NCBI GenBank assembly: GCA_025054955.1 | Contig: JANWZE010000025.1 | Coordinates: forward strand, 120,151-184,150 | From: Blastocatellia bacterium | GTDB taxonomy: Bacteria > Acidobacteriota > Blastocatellia > HR10 > J050 | Direction of reading: 5' to 3' | DNA: 64,000 nt | Shown here: piece after piece, positions 1 to 7,643 of the stretch | Layout of the letters: the number at the start of each line of letters is the position of its first letter | How positions within the stretch are numbered: the stretch's first letter is position 1 | Position numbers and translations under genes: made by a program | The notes under the pieces: generated by a model | What the model was told of the DNA's origin: nothing | What the model saw: only the letters and a program-made list of their open reading frames with translations | Database searches by the model: none

Positions 1-52
1 ACTCGACCGTGTCTGCTCGCGTCACTTCGACCAAGATGGGCGCTTGTTCCAT
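1..52 (-). CDS. N-terminal fragment, possible L-asparaginase II family protein
   Basis: An ATG at 52-50 on the minus strand opens a frame that runs off the left edge. The 17 visible residues read MEQAPILVEVTRADTVE. The pattern P-[IV]-LVEVTRG-x-x-VES is typical of the N-terminus of the asparaginase II family (the family of Rhizobium-type asparaginase), which hydrolyses asparagine to aspartate and ammonia. The match is short, so this is a suggestion only. No clear Shine-Dalgarno is visible upstream. Bases 53-210, between this start and the end of the next gene, hold nothing I recognise. Confidence 0.4.
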   Translation of the reverse strand, partial: MEQAPILVEVTRADTVE

Positions 53-210
53 AGCGCGGATACAGTATCAAAGATTGACCGCATCGGCAACTGGAAGCGA
101 TGTTCCATTGAGCCGCTGAGCGCGACGCAGCGCTAAAGACGGCTCTTCATGGGAGCCTACGCCAGCCAAAGCGCTGGTCGGCTGTGATTGAATGGCGCGG
201 GCCTTGCCAA

Positions 211-2508
211 TCAATCTTTAGCGAACAGGCGAAACGTGACGCCGACCGTCACCGTGATGGGATAGCCCGGCGTCGCGTGAATCCGCGCGATGACCGGATC
301 GCCAGGTCGCAGTCGGGATTCAAAATAGTTTTGCGTTTCGTAGTAGCGCTTGTTGGTGAGATTATCAATGGACATGTTCAACTCGATCCAGCGGCGCACT
401 CGTTTGGCCAGGCTCCAATCCAGAACCGTGAGACCTGATGCGCGAATCGTAGGGTCTTCGCCATCCAGACGGTAGCTGTTGATATAGCGAAATCGTAACG
501 AGCTGGTGAACCCGCGCCAATCGGTCAACGTCAATCCAGCATTGGACACGACGTGTGGCGCGCGATCAACGTAAACGCGCGGCGTTGTGCCGCGGAAAAA
601 GGCATTACCAACCTTGGTCAGGCCGCCGTTGAAACTCAGGTGGCGCAGCAATTGCACCGATGTCCTTGCTTCAAAGCCGTAGGCTCGGCTCGGGCCCTGA
701 AATTCGATGCTGCCATCGTCGGGGATGTAAACTTGCTCGTTGGAGCGATCAATCCAGAATAGATGACTGCTGAGCGAAAGCCGCCGCCAACTGTATGCCG
801 TGCCGAGTTGATAAAAATCGGTCGTCGAAATGCGTGGATTGTCAGGTCGCTGTACAACGCCGCGAGCATCCTGACTGGTGATGCCACGCCCGTAGTTGAA
901 GTAGAGTGTCATCGGAATGCGGTCTGTCGGTACCACGGCCAGGCCCGCCTTGGGTTGAAAGCGCGATGCCCCTTGTGTGCCGGACAAATTCGGCATGATT
1001 TTGTCATCCACGTCGAAGCGAAAATAGTCAAATCGCAAGCCGCCTTCCAGGTGCACATGACCGCGCCATAGGTCTATGCCCTGCTGCACGTACCAAGCGC
1101 CATTGGTGACATGAGCGTTGGCTTTGGTGGCCGTGGCAATTGGATTACGCTTGACCGTGTTGTATAGCCCGACGTTGATTTGATTGTCATGAAAGTTAGC
1201 ACCGAGTGTCAGTAAAGCCTGATGCTGGCCGAGCGTGTACGGCTTCAGGTACTGCGCGTTGACGCCTTGTTGTAAGCGCGAATCGTGCTGCTGAAATTCG
1301 TCGCCGTTTTCTTCATCGTTGAGGAAGAACGTGAAATCAGAGAACAGATCGAACAAAGAGCGCGCTACAAATCCATCCAGTTTCAATGAATCGCCCGAAG
1401 CCCACTCCTTGCGATAGTACATGCCAGCCATGCCGCTACGCACACGCCCACCGTTGAACGGATTGAGAAAGCCAAAGCGGTCGAGGCGTCCGGCGTCCAC
1501 TTCGTCCAACGGAATTTGCCCTGACGAGAAAAAGTCATTGCGACTCAGATTCATCTTGAAGCCGATGGCTTCACCGGCGCGCCGTTGCCAGGTGTAATTG
1601 CCGGTCAAGTTGTCTCGCTTGTAACGCAACGGATTGAGAAACGGACCGTCCGTGCGCGAGGCTTCGTAGGCGATGAATGAGCGAGCCGATTTCAACGCCG
1701 GACTGTAGGCCAGAAAGCTCCGGAAGCTATCAAAGCGACCGCCTTGGACACGCCAGGTCAGTTGATCAGGCAACTGCTCACGTAACCGGATGTGAACCAC
1801 GCCAAGACCAGAAAAGTCGCCATACTCGGCGCTGAACGGACCGTTGACGATATTGACTTCTTCAACCAATTCCGGCGTGAGCGATTTCAACTGACCCAGG
1901 TAGCCTTGTCCGTGACCTTGCGTCCCCTGGTTTTGTTGCACGTTGTCAATCAGCACCTTCAGCCCACCATTGACCCCGCCATGATCGGTGTTGAATCCAA
2001 ACCGGCGAATCTCCAGCGACTTGCCCCCTCCTTCGTGTTGACCAGCGTTGATGCCGGCGTCCAGCGTGAAGAAGATTTGATCATCGCGCGAAAACAGCGT
2101 GTCACGATACACTGCTTCGTTGCGCCGTTCAATCCGAGGCTCCAGCGCCGACGCTTGAATGACAATGCTGTCGTGAATCGGCGGAATAATGTAGGTGATT
2201 TCGATTCTCAGATTGTCGGCAGCTTCGCCTGCGCCGATTTCTCGTTGTTGCGGCTTGATGTGTTTGCCTTCAACCCTGATGATGAGCGGTTCGTTCGGAG
2301 CCGGTAACGCAAAACTGCCGTCAGCGCCGCTGGTCGTACTTCGTTCGGCTGACGCTGAACGAACGATAATCCTGGCTCCAACGACGGCTTCGTTTCTGGA
2401 TGTGACAACTACGCCGGCGACGGTGCGCTCGGTCTGGGCTAGCGCCGTGCCGCCACCGCAGACCAGCAACAGTAACGAGGGAATCAACCTCAATCGAAAA
2501 CGCTTCAT
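211..2508 (-). CDS. TonB-dependent outer-membrane receptor with carboxypeptidase-like N-terminal domain
   Basis: A 765-residue outer-membrane receptor expected to import a ligand using TonB energy. A signal peptide (residues 1-24, cleaved after ALA) is followed by a carboxypeptidase-regulatory-like domain (about 28-105), a plug domain (about 150-245, with IDNVQQ and the NIVNGPFSAEYGDFSG stretch typical of plugs), then a beta-barrel rich in aromatic and amphipathic strands that ends in VTVGVTFRLFAKD. Length fits the family. The ligand cannot be read from the sequence. The next gene upstream on the same strand encodes a DUF4198 protein; such proteins often accompany metal (nickel or cobalt) uptake receptors, so a metal ligand is a reasonable guess. 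It has its own predicted promoter about 150 bases upstream, and the leader contains a degenerate copy of the dispersed hairpin repeat (around 2534-2575). Confidence 0.9.
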   Translation of the reverse strand: MKRFRLRLIPSLLLLVCGGGTALAQTERTVAGVVVTSRNEAVVGARIIVRSASAERSTTSGADGSFALPAPNEPLIIRVEGKHIKPQQREIGAGEAADNLRIEITYIIPPIHDSIVIQASALEPRIERRNEAVYRDTLFSRDDQIFFTLDAGINAGQHEGGGKSLEIRRFGFNTDHGGVNGGLKVLIDNVQQNQGTQGHGQGYLGQLKSLTPELVEEVNIVNGPFSAEYGDFSGLGVVHIRLREQLPDQLTWRVQGGRFDSFRSFLAYSPALKSARSFIAYEASRTDGPFLNPLRYKRDNLTGNYTWQRRAGEAIGFKMNLSRNDFFSSGQIPLDEVDAGRLDRFGFLNPFNGGRVRSGMAGMYYRKEWASGDSLKLDGFVARSLFDLFSDFTFFLNDEENGDEFQQHDSRLQQGVNAQYLKPYTLGQHQALLTLGANFHDNQINVGLYNTVKRNPIATATKANAHVTNGAWYVQQGIDLWRGHVHLEGGLRFDYFRFDVDDKIMPNLSGTQGASRFQPKAGLAVVPTDRIPMTLYFNYGRGITSQDARGVVQRPDNPRISTTDFYQLGTAYSWRRLSLSSHLFWIDRSNEQVYIPDDGSIEFQGPSRAYGFEARTSVQLLRHLSFNGGLTKVGNAFFRGTTPRVYVDRAPHVVSNAGLTLTDWRGFTSSLRFRYINSYRLDGEDPTIRASGLTVLDWSLAKRVRRWIELNMSIDNLTNKRYYETQNYFESRLRPGDPVIARIHATPGYPITVTVGVTFRLFAKD

Positions 2509-2657
2509 GCCATGACCTCACTCGCAAATAGAATTTTCCATGGCGTGCGTTCGCACATGAACCATTTCTTCAAACCATTTTCATGCTTCCAAAAATATCG
2601 CTTTCTTGCTTCTGTGCGTCAGCATACAGCCATTTATCACGCAAAGGGTGGCCGGCC

Positions 2658-2686
2658 ATTATACTGGCCAGGAACAGGCGTCACAA
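2658..2686 (-). promoter_or_regulatory. Predicted sigma-70 promoter of the TonB receptor gene
   Basis: On the minus strand TTGTGA (2686-2681), a 17-base spacer and a perfect TATAAT (2663-2658) precede the receptor gene. Transcription would start near 2650, giving a leader of about 140 bases. The -10 box lies just beyond the stop of the upstream DUF4198 gene, so the receptor can be transcribed independently. Confidence 0.6.
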
Positions 2687-2689
2687 CGA

Positions 2690-3499
2690 TTACCTTATTT
2701 CAAACGTCAACGTTGCCCACTTCGACTCATAGTTGATTGGCTGACCGGTCAGTGAGACCATGTGAATGAATTTGACGTACCACCGACCGGCAATCTTCAA
2801 CGGAAAGCGTACAAGTCCCTGCTCGTCGGTTCGCCCTGAGAGTGAGCCGGTTTGTCCATCAGGCGTTTCCCAGCCAGCTATGACAAACTGCCGAGGAATC
2901 GGTTTGCCATCTTTGGTGCACAGAAACGACATCGTTTGACCGACCCTCGCGGTATAAGGATTTTGCTGCGGAATGATCTCCACCGCGTACCCCAATGGCT
3001 GCTTGAAACTCTTAGTGCGGCGCTCGCCCACTTGAAAGATCGCCTTGGCATGTTTGGAGTATAACTCATGGGCATCCTCGCCGAGGCGATTTTGCTTCTG
3101 TCGTTCAACGAGCATATCGGGGATACCATCGTGCTCCAGATATTCGTTGAATTCTTCCGCTTTCAGATGAATCTCTTTGGGGTACAGCGCGACACCGACG
3201 ACATACGTGCCCGGCGCTGCCGTCCGCAATTCTAGTCGTGACATGTTGTCTTCATCCCGCCACGCCGTCAGCGGCAGGTGGATACGCTTGCCCTGACCCG
3301 TGATCAGACTAACGTCGCGCATGCGCTCTCGCGCGATGGGATTTTCACTTTGTTGAAAAGTGCCGGTCAGCAGGTTCACCGTGACTAACGAATCAGGCGA
3401 TAGGAAATAGGAATCAAATTTGAGGAATGTATCATGAGCGCCGACAGACGCCGCCAAACTGACCACCAGAACGCCTACTATGATCCCCAATCGCTTCAT
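2690..3499 (-). CDS. DUF4198 domain protein, secreted, probable metal-uptake accessory
   Basis: A 269-residue protein. I take the ATG at 3499 rather than an in-frame start 75 bases earlier because MKRLGIIVGVLVVSLAASVGA is a clean signal peptide beginning there. The mature protein starts HDTFLKFDSYFLSPDS, the histidine-first N-terminus usual for DUF4198 (often annotated as a nickel-uptake or GH25-like periplasmic protein), and the C-terminal half (about 185-265) is an Ig-like beta domain with DEQGLVRFPLKIAGRWYV. The N-terminal His after cleavage could ligand a metal ion, as known for related proteins. It lies upstream of the TonB receptor on the same strand (181-base gap), which supports a shared role. 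Function is inferred from family and context. Confidence 0.8.
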   Translation of the reverse strand: MKRLGIIVGVLVVSLAASVGAHDTFLKFDSYFLSPDSLVTVNLLTGTFQQSENPIARERMRDVSLITGQGKRIHLPLTAWRDEDNMSRLELRTAAPGTYVVGVALYPKEIHLKAEEFNEYLEHDGIPDMLVERQKQNRLGEDAHELYSKHAKAIFQVGERRTKSFKQPLGYAVEIIPQQNPYTARVGQTMSFLCTKDGKPIPRQFVIAGWETPDGQTGSLSGRTDEQGLVRFPLKIAGRWYVKFIHMVSLTGQPINYESKWATLTFEIR

Positions 3500-3616
3500 T
3501 GTTGTGGCCAGGAAAATAATCAATCTCGTGACAATAGGCAAGAGATCATGCGGGGGTGAGAAAAAGACGGACACGACACTGCTTCATCAGAGAATCGTGT
3601 CCGCCTCGCAGGGGAA

Positions 3617-4447
3617 CTATGGTCGGAGAACCGCCGCCATCGCTTGGATTGGACCTGAGGCGCCGATCCGACCAATGGCGGTGGCTTGACCGGTTGTCAG
3701 ATTGACCGAAAACAACGTGCTGACAGTCTCACCCGGAAGCACGGCGCTCAGGTAGGCTGCATTGTCCGCGCCCACGATGTCGAAGCTTGTCTGCGCATTG
3801 ACATCAATGCCAAGCGAGCCGACAACATTGAGCACACCATCATTGGGTGGATTCTGAATGACTAACGCGTCGCGCAGCGAATCAATGTTGTAGAGCGTTG
3901 TGCCGGGCATCTGTCGCGGCGATGGCCCGAAGTTGTTGGTGTAGGCCGAAGCCACAATGTGAACCTTACCCCCAGCCACGTAATTCAAGCGGCCATCTAT
4001 GGCCACCAAAGCACCGTTGTTGGGATTAAGCCGCAGATTCGCGTCATTATCCGTGGTCATGCGAATTCGGTCAGGCAATGGATTGAAGTCAAATCCGAAG
4101 GAGTCTCCATCCAACGGCGTGCTGCTCGGGCTGCCCACGGGAGTCGCGCGGCCGTCTTCGGTTGAGATGACGTAAATCGTTGGTATCGCGCCATCCGTGA
4201 TGCCGTATAGCTTGCCATCGGCGGGACGAAAATCAATGCCAACAAAGGGCAGCGTCGGGCCGACCATGACAACCTCACCGGGGTTGCCGGAACTAAAGCG
4301 AATGAGGTTGTTGTTACTGTCAATGGCGTACAACGTATCGCTGCCACTGGTGGCTTTGCTGATAAGAGGCGTCAAGCAGATCACGCTCAGTACCAACGCC
4401 AGAAGTGCCTTCCGGGTGCACAAGAGTAATCCTCTAGTGTTGTTCAT
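3617..4447 (-). CDS. DUF4394 domain secreted protein
   Basis: A 276-residue protein with a signal peptide (1-32, basic n-region then LLALVLSVICLTPLIS). The remainder matches the DUF4394 pattern: repeated beta-propeller-like strands such as DTLYAIDSNNNLIRF, GIDFRPADGKLYGIT, the FGFDFNPLPDRIRMTT motif with an NLRLNPNNGAL repeat, and a C-terminal LFSVNLTTGQATAIGRIG. These proteins are secreted and of unknown function. The start is supported by AGGAGGAAAG seven bases upstream of the ATG. There is no terminator visible between it and the gene downstream (117-base gap). No specific role can be assigned. Confidence 0.8.
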   Translation of the reverse strand: MNNTRGLLLCTRKALLALVLSVICLTPLISKATSGSDTLYAIDSNNNLIRFSSGNPGEVVMVGPTLPFVGIDFRPADGKLYGITDGAIPTIYVISTEDGRATPVGSPSSTPLDGDSFGFDFNPLPDRIRMTTDNDANLRLNPNNGALVAIDGRLNYVAGGKVHIVASAYTNNFGPSPRQMPGTTLYNIDSLRDALVIQNPPNDGVLNVVGSLGIDVNAQTSFDIVGADNAAYLSAVLPGETVSTLFSVNLTTGQATAIGRIGASGPIQAMAAVLRP

Positions 4448-4602
4448 AGCCTTTCCTCCTAGATGGTATTGTCATGCTTTCGCCCAGCCTCGTATCTACG
4501 CAGTAGGTGGTGTAATTGGATGTGTGTGATGAACCGCGAGCATAGGAAGCGAAAGCTCGCTGCCTGCGGCTGGTGGTGACCAAATGCCGGCCTCAGTCCA
4601 GC

Positions 4603-4630
4603 TTGACAAATCAGGGCAGGTGAATACAAT
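4603..4630 (+). promoter_or_regulatory. Promoter of the tRNA-Gly/tRNA-Cys unit
   Basis: A consensus TTGACA (4603-4608), 16-base spacer and TACAAT (4625-4630) end 16 bases before the mature tRNA-Gly 5' end. This is the expected layout for a tRNA operon promoter. Confidence 0.7.
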
Positions 4631-4646
4631 TGAAGGCGTGATGTGA

Positions 4647-4721
<75 letters not shown>

Positions 4722-4771
4722 CACTCCAATCACACGTCAATCGGATGCTTGAAAGTGAGAGGCAATATCAA

Positions 4772-4846
4772 GGCGGCGTAGCCAAGTGGTAAGGCGGAGG
4801 TCTGCAAAACCTCTATGCATCGGTTCGATTCCGATCGCCGCCTCCA
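4772..4846 (+). tRNA. tRNA-Cys (anticodon GCA)
   Basis: Acceptor stem GGCGGCG/CGCCGCC, anticodon stem GAGGT/ACCTC with loop CTGCAAA (anticodon GCA), T loop TTCGATT, discriminator U (a tRNA-Cys identity element) and encoded CCA at 4844-4846. It lies 50 bases after tRNA-Gly and is probably cotranscribed with it. Confidence 0.97.
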
Positions 4847-4858
4847 CGTCATCCCACT

Positions 4859-4891
4859 CCACGTTTTTGGCTCCATAAACGTGGTCTTTTT
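4859..4891 (+). terminator. Rho-independent terminator of the tRNA unit
   Basis: Eight-base-pair stem CCACGTTT/AAACGTGG with a ten-base loop, followed at once by TCTTTTT. It lies 13 bases after the tRNA-Cys CCA end. This is the only textbook intrinsic terminator I found in the window. Confidence 0.8.
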
Positions 4892-4917
4892 CTCCGCAAT
4901 TGGTATTAGGTCGGTAT

Positions 4918-5010
4918 ACGAGCGAGTTGACCCTAGAAGCCCACGCTTCCAGCGTGCCTCAGCCCGCCAGGCGTAGTGCTCCCAAGTTAAATGAATTGAA
5001 ATCGCTCTAG
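4918..5010. repeat. Dispersed inverted-terminus element, family R3 (left end degraded)
   Basis: Shares the core CACGCTTCCAGCGTGC and the right end ATTGAAATCGCTCTA with copies at 39676-39777 and 42297-42388. Intact copies begin TAGAGCGGTTTGCGAATGAG and end in CGCTCTA, giving short inverted termini. The left end here is eroded to GCGAGTTGACCC. Confidence 0.6.
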
Positions 5011-5039
5011 CTCGTGAAGGGCAAAAAGCCGTGCACTTG

Positions 5040-5498
5040 CTATGCGGCCTGCGTGCGGCTGGCCTTGAAGATTTTCATGAGAAATTCCTTGGTCATCTGC
5101 GCGATGCGGTATTGAACTTGTTCGCGCGTGTTGCCCACTTGCTGCGGCACTTTGATGCCGCGCTCAGCCATGAACGCTTCAAAGCTGGGCATGATGTAGT
5201 CTTCCTGTTCGCGTTGCGCCCACTCGTAGATGAATCGGCGGAACGCTTCGACGTCGTCTGGAGCCAGCGATTCTCCGCGTTGCTGAAGAACATGATCAAT
5301 GATCGCCAATCCGAACTGTCGGGTCTCATCTAGCCAAATTTCACAGGCTTCCCACAGCGGGCCGGGCTGCACTAATTTCCACCCTCCGCCAATCCCATAC
5401 TTGGCTTTCAATTGACTGATCCGTTCGGCAGCTTTCTCACGCCACTTCGGCGTTTCCGTTTGAACATAGGAATTCGCTAGTTCGACCAGTGTGCTCAT
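5040..5498 (-). CDS. Hypothetical protein, 152 residues
   Basis: I do not recognise this protein. It starts MSTLVELANSYVQTETPKW and is predominantly charged and helical with no signal peptide or membrane segment, so it is probably cytoplasmic. A block of aromatic and acidic residues (FRRFIYEWAQREQEDY, about 92-107) and a C-terminal helix KEFLMKIFKASRTQAA are visible. The frame is open for a further 48 codons upstream, but that extension is encoded by two copies of a dispersed repeat, so I chose the ATG at 5498; AAGGA lies nine bases before it. A good promoter (5702-5729) precedes the repeat, giving a leader of about 195 bases that contains both hairpins. Confidence 0.65.
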   Translation of the reverse strand: MSTLVELANSYVQTETPKWREKAAERISQLKAKYGIGGGWKLVQPGPLWEACEIWLDETRQFGLAIIDHVLQQRGESLAPDDVEAFRRFIYEWAQREQEDYIMPSFEAFMAERGIKVPQQVGNTREQVQYRIAQMTKEFLMKIFKASRTQAA

Positions 5499-5514
5499 AA
5501 ACGTTGTCCTTGAT

Positions 5515-5660
5515 CTCCTCAGAAAAAGTGGCACAGGCGTTTCCGCCTGTGTGTTTTTGATCGTTTCTGGGCGTCGTCCAGACGGCATGTAAAACTCCTC
5601 AGAAAAAGTAGCACAGGCATTCCTGCCTGTGGTGTTTTTCATCGTTTCTGGGCGTCGTCA
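5515..5660 (-). repeat. Two tandem copies of dispersed repeat module R1 in a 5' leader
   Basis: Two copies with an 80-base period (5515-5594 and 5595-5660). Each holds a perfect or near-perfect dyad (ACAGGCGTTTCCGCCTGT and ACAGGCATTCCTGCCTGT) and the segment TTTCTGGGCGTCGTC. Read on the minus strand each copy ends in TTTTTCTGAGGAG, a Shine-Dalgarno sequence; in the copy boundary at 5595 it is followed six bases later by ATG. The pair lies just upstream of the start of the hypothetical gene at 5498. Confidence 0.75.
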
Positions 5661-5701
5661 CCGACGATATGAAACCATTCAATCTGAATCGTGAAGGGCC
5701 T

Positions 5702-5729
5702 ATTATAATCGGCCATTGGCAGACCGCAA
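5702..5729 (-). promoter_or_regulatory. Predicted sigma-70 promoter upstream of the R1 leader
   Basis: Minus strand TTGCGG (5729-5724), 16-base spacer, TATAAT (5707-5702). The transcript would carry both R1 copies before reaching the start codon at 5498. The -10 region ATTATAAT is itself palindromic, so weak activity in the other direction toward the kinase gene is possible. Confidence 0.5.
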
Positions 5730-5819
5730 TCTGATTTCAATCTGGTTGGTGAGTGTGCTATGCTTTGTGCGTAATTTGCATGACTTGAATTGGACGATGA
5801 GGGAAAGCCCGGTTGCCTT

Positions 5820-7535
5820 ATGAGCGCATCAATCGCCTCAGATTCACTGGTCGGCCAAGTGATCGGTGGGAAATATCGCATTGACCGCCAGATTGGCCAA
5901 GGGGGCTTTGGCGTGGTTTATTGTGCAACACACTTAGGGCTGGGAAAACCACGCGCTGTGAAGATTCTGCGGCAGATTAGCGACGAGCGCCGGAAGCGAT
6001 TAGAGATCGAAGCCCGCGCCCTGGCCAAGCTCGATCATCCATATATTGTGTCTGTGGTGGATGTGGGCGTCACGGAGAACAATAGTCCTTTCCTGGTCAT
6101 GGAGTATGTTGAAGGCAAACCGCTCAACGATGTGATCCTGGCCGAAGGGAAGCTGTCGCTCTCGCGGACGCTCTCCATCATGAAGTGTGTTTGCTCGGCA
6201 GTGCATTATGCCCACGAAGAAGGCATCATTCACCGCGATTTGAAGCCCAGTAATATCATTGTCCAGCGATTTTCCGGCGAGGCTGAGACGGCGAAGGTGT
6301 TGGATTTCGGCCTGGCCAAGTTCCTTCAGCAGTACGCGCCAGAGCGAGCGGCGGATCCGGCCACCGAGAGCGGCATGGTGCTCGGCACGGTGGAGTATTT
6401 ATCGCCAGAGCAATGCGCCGGCCGGCCGATTGATGGGCGCTCAGACATCTATTCGCTCGGCGTCATCTTGTATCAAATGCTGACCGGCTCGTTGCCGTTC
6501 AAGGGCGACACGCCGTTTGCTATTCTCACACAACATATCAACGCTGAACCGGCCTCCATCTGCGAGGTGCGCCCAGACGTGCCAGCCAGCGTCGAACGCG
6601 TGGTGTTTCGCGCGATGGCCAAAGACCCCGACAAACGCTACCAAACGGCCTTGCAGTTGCGCGACGAGTTGGAAAAGGCCATCACACAGCCTGAACAGCT
6701 TCCTGTGGGTTCAACCGCGGAGATTCCGCCAACAGTTCATGTCTCCAGCAAGGAACTGCTCGGATCGTCGCCGCGTCGGTTCAGCAGCAGGATGATCCTC
6801 GTCGCCGTTGCGATCATCGTGGTCATGGTTATAGCCTGGCGTTTGTTCACCGCGCGCGAGTCGTTGCCCGAGCCATGGATCATCAACGATCCGGGCATGT
6901 TGGTAGATATGACACTGGAAAACGGTCAACCCAAGGATAAGCGATGGGCCATTCCCGCGATGTGGCGCTTTGTGCGTGGCGCGGAGGGTGAACATGACGG
7001 GGCACTGCTCGTGCGTGGGCCGGAGCTAGGCACGCTGCCGATGTTGGGAGAAACGATGCTCTATGATTTTGTCGTGCGTTTCGGCGTCGTGGTGGAGCGA
7101 GGCACAAAAATCAAGTGGGCTGTTCGGGTGCAACCCAATCGTCGGGACTTCTATCTGTTTGAGTTGAGCTTCCCGCAAACCGATAAGGAGACTGCTCAAT
7201 TTCGCGGCTACGTTTACAATGCTGCGTATCCGCAACCAGGTTCGTTTATTCAAACGATGCAAACGTTGACCGCGTTTGATCAACCTCAGCCGGAGGACTT
7301 TTACTGGATCGAGTTCACCGCCGAGGAGTATGTCTTCAAATGTGAGTTTATCCGTGATCGCGGCGATCAAACTGAAGGACCGTACACGATCCGCCTGTGG
7401 CCAGACCCGCAGTATCCACGTTACCGCTACGGCGCCATTGGCTTTGGCTTGCTCAACGGTGACGAAACGGTGAAGGTAGAGAGCATCAATATCCTCAAGG
7501 CCGTTGGACCACATTGGGAAAAAAACTCGCCCTAA
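5820..7535 (+). CDS. Transmembrane serine/threonine protein kinase (PknB-like)
   Basis: A 571-residue Hanks-type kinase. From the ATG at 5820: glycine loop GQGGFG (26-31), catalytic Lys48 in AVK, HRDLKPSN (138-145), DFG (162-164), GTVEYLSPEQ activation-segment end and DGRSDIYSLGVILYQML. All key catalytic residues are present, so it should be active. A single membrane helix (about 325-343, MILVAVAIIVVMVIAWRLF) leads to a roughly 228-residue outer domain rich in beta strands, with no PASTA repeats; it resembles lectin-like ligand-binding domains, but this is only an impression. An in-frame TTG at 5790 is less likely. It is followed at 108 bases by an Oar-like receptor and then an NHL protein on the same strand, so signalling linked to envelope or nutrient uptake is plausible. 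Confidence 0.93.
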   Translation: MSASIASDSLVGQVIGGKYRIDRQIGQGGFGVVYCATHLGLGKPRAVKILRQISDERRKRLEIEARALAKLDHPYIVSVVDVGVTENNSPFLVMEYVEGKPLNDVILAEGKLSLSRTLSIMKCVCSAVHYAHEEGIIHRDLKPSNIIVQRFSGEAETAKVLDFGLAKFLQQYAPERAADPATESGMVLGTVEYLSPEQCAGRPIDGRSDIYSLGVILYQMLTGSLPFKGDTPFAILTQHINAEPASICEVRPDVPASVERVVFRAMAKDPDKRYQTALQLRDELEKAITQPEQLPVGSTAEIPPTVHVSSKELLGSSPRRFSSRMILVAVAIIVVMVIAWRLFTARESLPEPWIINDPGMLVDMTLENGQPKDKRWAIPAMWRFVRGAEGEHDGALLVRGPELGTLPMLGETMLYDFVVRFGVVVERGTKIKWAVRVQPNRRDFYLFELSFPQTDKETAQFRGYVYNAAYPQPGSFIQTMQTLTAFDQPQPEDFYWIEFTAEEYVFKCEFIRDRGDQTEGPYTIRLWPDPQYPRYRYGAIGFGLLNGDETVKVESINILKAVGPHWEKNSP

Positions 7536-7643
7536 GGTTGCGATCAGCACAAGTTGTCGCTACAATGTTCACCAACTCGCCTCAAGTCATCAAACAATAA
7601 GCTCGGTTGTTGATAAGATGCCGTACTGTTGCTGAATGAGGAA

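Noticed and set aside
2509..2657. Riboswitch in the leader of the TonB receptor gene
   Set aside because: A leader of about 140 bases is present, but I could find no cobalamin, NiCo or other conserved riboswitch core; only a degenerate R2 hairpin is visible.
5499..5642. N-terminal extension of the hypothetical protein at 5040-5498
   Set aside because: The 48 extra codons are encoded by R1 repeats. The internal ATG has its own ribosome-binding site.
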